Shown: one piece after another, positions 58,579 to 64,000 of the stretch | Layout: every line of letters starts with the position of its first letter | How positions within the stretch are numbered: position 1 is the stretch's first letter | NCBI RefSeq assembly: GCF_902497785.1 | Contig: NZ_CABVHK010000006.1 | Location: 267,362-331,361, forward strand | Origin: Pseudomonas fluorescens | GTDB taxonomy: Bacteria; Pseudomonadota; Gammaproteobacteria; Pseudomonadales; Pseudomonadaceae | Reading direction: 5' to 3' | DNA: 64,000 nucleotides | Made by a program: the position numbers and the translations under genes | The notes under the pieces: generated by a model | The model's database searches: none | Seen by the model: the letters and a program-made list of their open reading frames with translations, nothing else | Told to the model about the DNA's origin: nothing

Positions 58579-59328
58579 TCAGGACAAAGGGCATGCCATA
58601 GCCAGACCTATAAATACCAGATCTGGAACCACTCTGGCCTCAGGTACAACCTCGGAAACCAGCCCGGCATCCCCACCGGTCAGGAATACAGAAAAATCCG
58701 ATCCCCAATAGCTACGTGCGAGGTCTAGCTGCGTCAGTACAAACCCCCTGAGCATCAGCGAGCAGCCCCGCTCTACCGCTTCGACGGTCGTCCGACCTGG
58801 TACAAGACTTTCCATGGCGCGTTCAGCGGCCAGGTCCCCATAACGAATTTTACGGGTATGAGTACGCAACTGATTGCGCATCAATGGCATTCCCGGACAA
58901 ATGAAACCACCGAGGTGCTCTCCATCCATAGCGATGAAGTCCGCAGTGACTGCAGTGCCGAAATCGAGCACCAGGCAAGCACCAGATGCTAAATGGAAAC
59001 CTCCAAGCATCGCCAGCCAGCGATCAAGTCCCAGCCGCTCGAATTCTTCATAGCCATTACGAACACCGGACATTTCGCGAGAGGGCGTCGCGCAGACTGC
59101 AGTCACCCCAAAAGCCCCCTCCAATAGCGAGACCAACGCACTGGTTTCCTCGGCCGTTCTTACACTTACCAAACGACAGAATTTGAGCGCGATCCCCTTC
59201 GTCGCACTCAAACTCTCCAGTAAAGCGAGATTCGAATCGACCACTCCCTCACCAACCGTCTGGCGGGCATCCGCAGCGAGCACTCGCCATTTGATAAAAC
59301 TGTTTCCGCAGTCGAGCTCAAGAATCAT
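58579..59328 (-). CDS. coaX: Type III pantothenate kinase
   Basis: The 249-residue enzyme phosphorylates pantothenate, the first step of coenzyme A synthesis. Family marks are [15 protein letters not shown] with the N-terminal Asp, [15 protein letters not shown], and [15 protein letters not shown]. Type III kinases are insensitive to CoA feedback. The ATG at 59328 is preferred to the GTG one codon upstream. Its start overlaps the birA stop by 11 bases, implying coupled translation. Confidence 0.95.
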   Translation of the reverse strand: MILELDCGNSFIKWRVLAADARQTVGEGVVDSNLALLESLSATKGIALKFCRLVSVRTAEETSALVSLLEGAFGVTAVCATPSREMSGVRNGYEEFERLGLDRWLAMLGGFHLASGACLVLDFGTAVTADFIAMDGEHLGGFICPGMPLMRNQLRTHTRKIRYGDLAAERAMESLVPGRTTVEAVERGCSLMLRGFVLTQLDLARSYWGSDFSVFLTGGDAGLVSEVVPEARVVPDLVFIGLAMACPLS

Positions 59329-60277
59329 CACGCAACCTCAAGCTGAGTTCTCCACCACTAAATACTTTTTCCACACCATCCACCTTCAAGCGAAGAGCAC
59401 CCTGCCTGTCAATCCCTAGCACTTCGCCGTCTATTTGGTTAACACCTGCGACCAGCGATACTGCCCGCCCTTGCCATAGATGATTTTGCTCCCACTCGAC
59501 CTGGATTGCGGGAAATCCATCGACCTGATGTCGATTCAAATAGACCTGAAGCGTCTGGCCCAACTGCGCAACCAGATGATTGCGATCAAATGCCCGCCCC
59601 GACTCGAGACGCATGGACGTCCACTGCTGATCAACCTCATAGGTCATCTGCATGTTCACATTAATTCCAACACCAAGCACCACGTGGCAAACATCAGCAG
59701 GATCTCCTACCAACTCAAGCAAGATCCCCGCGATCTTTTTCTGACCAACCAGAACATCGTTGGGCCACTTCAAGCCTGCCTCCGAAACCCCCAAGGCCCG
59801 CAGGGTGTGCATGACTGCCAGCCCGACAACAAGGCTGAGCCCCTCAAGTTGACGCATGCCGCCGTCAATACGCAGCACCAGACTGTAATAGATATTTTCC
59901 GCGAAAGGGCTCGCCCACTTTCGGCCACGACGTCCACGACCAGAAGTCTGCCGCTCGGCAAGTACAAGGAATGGCGCTGCCTGACCACGCTCTATTGCTC
60001 TAAGGGCTTCGGCATTAGTGGAATCAATAGATTCGAAAACCAGGATAGGCCAATCACAAGAAGGCGCATGCGCTGCGATCGCCGAAGCATCGAGCAACGT
60101 CAACGGCGAAGCCAATTGATAGCCGCGCCCGCGCACTTTATGGATGGACAATCCAAGCTCAGCCTCTAAAAGCTGAAGCTGTTTCCATACGGCACTACGA
60201 CTGACACCCAAAGCGGCGCCAAGGGCCTGGCCTGAATGAAATCGGCCATCCTTAAGAAGCTTTAACAACGTCAGCAT
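59318..60277 (-). CDS. birA: Biotin--protein ligase / biotin operon repressor BirA
   Basis: The 319-residue protein has an N-terminal winged helix (about 1-60, [20 protein letters not shown]) and the biotin ligase core with GRGRRG at 113-118 and [20 protein letters not shown]. It biotinylates acetyl-CoA carboxylase BCCP and represses biotin genes. It is the first gene of the birA-coaX-SPOR unit, upstream of and divergent in function from the rrn operon but on the same strand. Confidence 0.96.
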   Translation of the reverse strand: MLTLLKLLKDGRFHSGQALGAALGVSRSAVWKQLQLLEAELGLSIHKVRGRGYQLASPLTLLDASAIAAHAPSCDWPILVFESIDSTNAEALRAIERGQAAPFLVLAERQTSGRGRRGRKWASPFAENIYYSLVLRIDGGMRQLEGLSLVVGLAVMHTLRALGVSEAGLKWPNDVLVGQKKIAGILLELVGDPADVCHVVLGVGINVNMQMTYEVDQQWTSMRLESGRAFDRNHLVAQLGQTLQVYLNRHQVDGFPAIQVEWEQNHLWQGRAVSLVAGVNQIDGEVLGIDRQGALRLKVDGVEKVFSGGELSLRLRDDS

Positions 60278-60371
60278 GCAAGTCTCGCCTTACAATGAGG
60301 CCCGCATGATAGCCATGCCTTGAGCCCTTGCATAGAAACTGTACTTGGCAGATTTTTTGTTCAGACAAAAC

Positions 60372-60404
60372 AAAACCCCTACCTGCATACGCAGATAGGG
60401 GTTT
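60372..60404 (-). terminator. Terminator of the rRNA operon
   Basis: On the minus strand AAACCCCTATCTGC-GTAT-GCAGGTAGGGGTTTTGTTTTG forms a 13-14 bp hairpin (one G.T) with a U-tract, 10 bases past the end of 5S rRNA. Confidence 0.9.
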
Positions 60405-60415
60405 CGGAATTTAAT

Positions 60416-60531
60416 CTTGACGATGACCTACTCTCACATGGGGAAACCCCACACTACCATCGGCGATGCATCGTTTCACTGCTGAGTTCGGGATGGGATC
60501 AGGTGGTTCCAATGCTCTATGGTCGTCAAGA
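60416..60531 (-). rRNA. rrf: 5S ribosomal RNA
   Basis: About 116 bases matching Pseudomonas 5S rRNA on the minus strand: 5' TTCTTGACGACCATAGAGC pairs with the 3' TCGTCAAGAT, and the central GAACTCAGCAGTGAAACGAT is present. Ends are accurate to a few bases. Confidence 0.95.
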
Positions 60532-60685
60532 AATTCGGTAGCCAGTTCGTGCTCTCTTGCGAGATCACGCTCCAGCGAATGGGTATGCGATAGATTTGTG
60601 TGTTGCTCTCGAACTTTCGGTTCATTGCGTCTTCACACACCGCAATCTGGCCTCTTTCGAGTTCACAGATTGCTTGGGTGTTATA

Positions 60686-63576
<2,891 letters not shown>

Positions 63577-63812
63577 ATATAACCCCAAGCAATCTGGTTA
63601 TACTGTGAAGACGACATTCGCCGAAAATTCGCGATTAAACTCACAAATTTTACCTTAGCCTGATCCGTTACCAGTGAAAGTAACGTTCAGTCTATCTTTC
63701 TATCACATACCCAAATTTTTAAAGAACGAACTAGTCAAAGACTAGAAATCAACATTCACCATCACAACGATGGAATGCTCATTTCTAAGCTTTATACAAT
63801 CAGAAGCAGTAG
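63577..63812 (-). other. Internal transcribed spacer (tRNA-Ala to 23S) with boxA
   Basis: A 236-base spacer with no gene. On the minus strand GTTCTTTAAAAATTTGG (63711-63727) is a boxA-like antitermination site, followed by a small hairpin GTTAC...GTAAC (63667-63684). These are typical of Pseudomonas rrn spacers. Confidence 0.75.
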
Positions 63813-63888
63813 TGGTGGAGCCAAACGGGATCGAACCGTTGACCTCCTGCGTGCAAGGCAGGCGCTCTCCCAGCTGAGCTATGGCCCC
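63813..63888 (-). tRNA. tRNA-Ala (TGC)
   Basis: A 76-base cloverleaf: acceptor GGGGCCA with TGGCTCC (one G.T), anticodon loop TTGCACG/C region with anticodon TGC, T arm AACGGTTCGATCCCGTT, encoded CCA. Second tRNA of the 16S-23S spacer. Confidence 0.98.
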
Positions 63889-63916
63889 GTATTGCTACAG
63901 GTTCCCACACAAAAAT

Positions 63917-63993
<77 letters not shown>

Positions 63994-64000
63994 AATTTCG

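Overview
The window looks like a chromosomal segment of a Pseudomonas, most likely the P. fluorescens group. Three things point there. (1) Gene order ssb - yajR-like MFS - uvrA - ferritin - katA - rplQ...rpsJ - tuf - fusA - rpsG - rpsL - rpoC - rpoB - rplL/J/A/K - nusG - secE - tRNA-Trp - tuf - tRNA-Thr/Gly/Tyr - SPOR gene - coaX - birA - rrn matches, from memory, the PA4232-PA4280 block of P. aeruginosa. (2) Intergenic gaps carry several inverted REP/REPIN families typical of fluorescent pseudomonads. (3) Codon use is GC-rich.

Layout. 1-8.7 kb: the end of an Lhr-like helicase gene, a large MscS-type channel, a four-gene DUF72-ybhP-clsB-ybhN operon (cardiolipin synthesis), then an alpha/beta hydrolase and a DUF3182 protein in a reverse two-gene unit. 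9-10.7 kb: divergent GlxA-type regulator and isochorismatase-family hydrolase. 10.8-16.1 kb: a co-directional cluster matching E. coli yjfIJKLMC (DUF2170, PspA-like, DUF2491, DUF350, DUF1190 lipoprotein, GspS-like ATP-grasp) with a rhomboid protease gene between yjfJ and yjfK; its promoter is flanked by two copies of the palindrome CTCACGCGTGAG. 16.2-18.4 kb: an OsmC-YcaO fusion. 18.6-25.8 kb: ssb, MFS, uvrA, ferritin and catalase.

26-58 kb: the transcription/translation supercluster, almost all on the minus strand: alpha, spc, S10, str, beta and L11 operons, secE-nusG and a tRNA-tufB unit. Good sigma70-type promoters are visible before rpsM, rpsH, rpsJ, rpsL and tRNA-Tyr. Several regulatory hairpins can be read, including an rplL-rpoB attenuator, an rpsL leader hairpin with a UUCG loop and a perfect 11-bp hairpin between tRNA-Thr and tufB. 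58-64 kb: SPOR-like gene, coaX, birA, then most of an rRNA operon on the minus strand (5S, 23S, tRNA-Ala, tRNA-Ile; 16S lies beyond the right edge).

Most of the window is conserved housekeeping. The least understood parts are the yjf-rhomboid envelope cluster with its twin-palindrome promoter, the DUF3182/hydrolase pair, the two EF-Tu genes whose products differ at about 28 residues, and the regulatory hairpins in the ribosomal operons. I see no prophage, insertion sequence, CRISPR array or obvious defence system.
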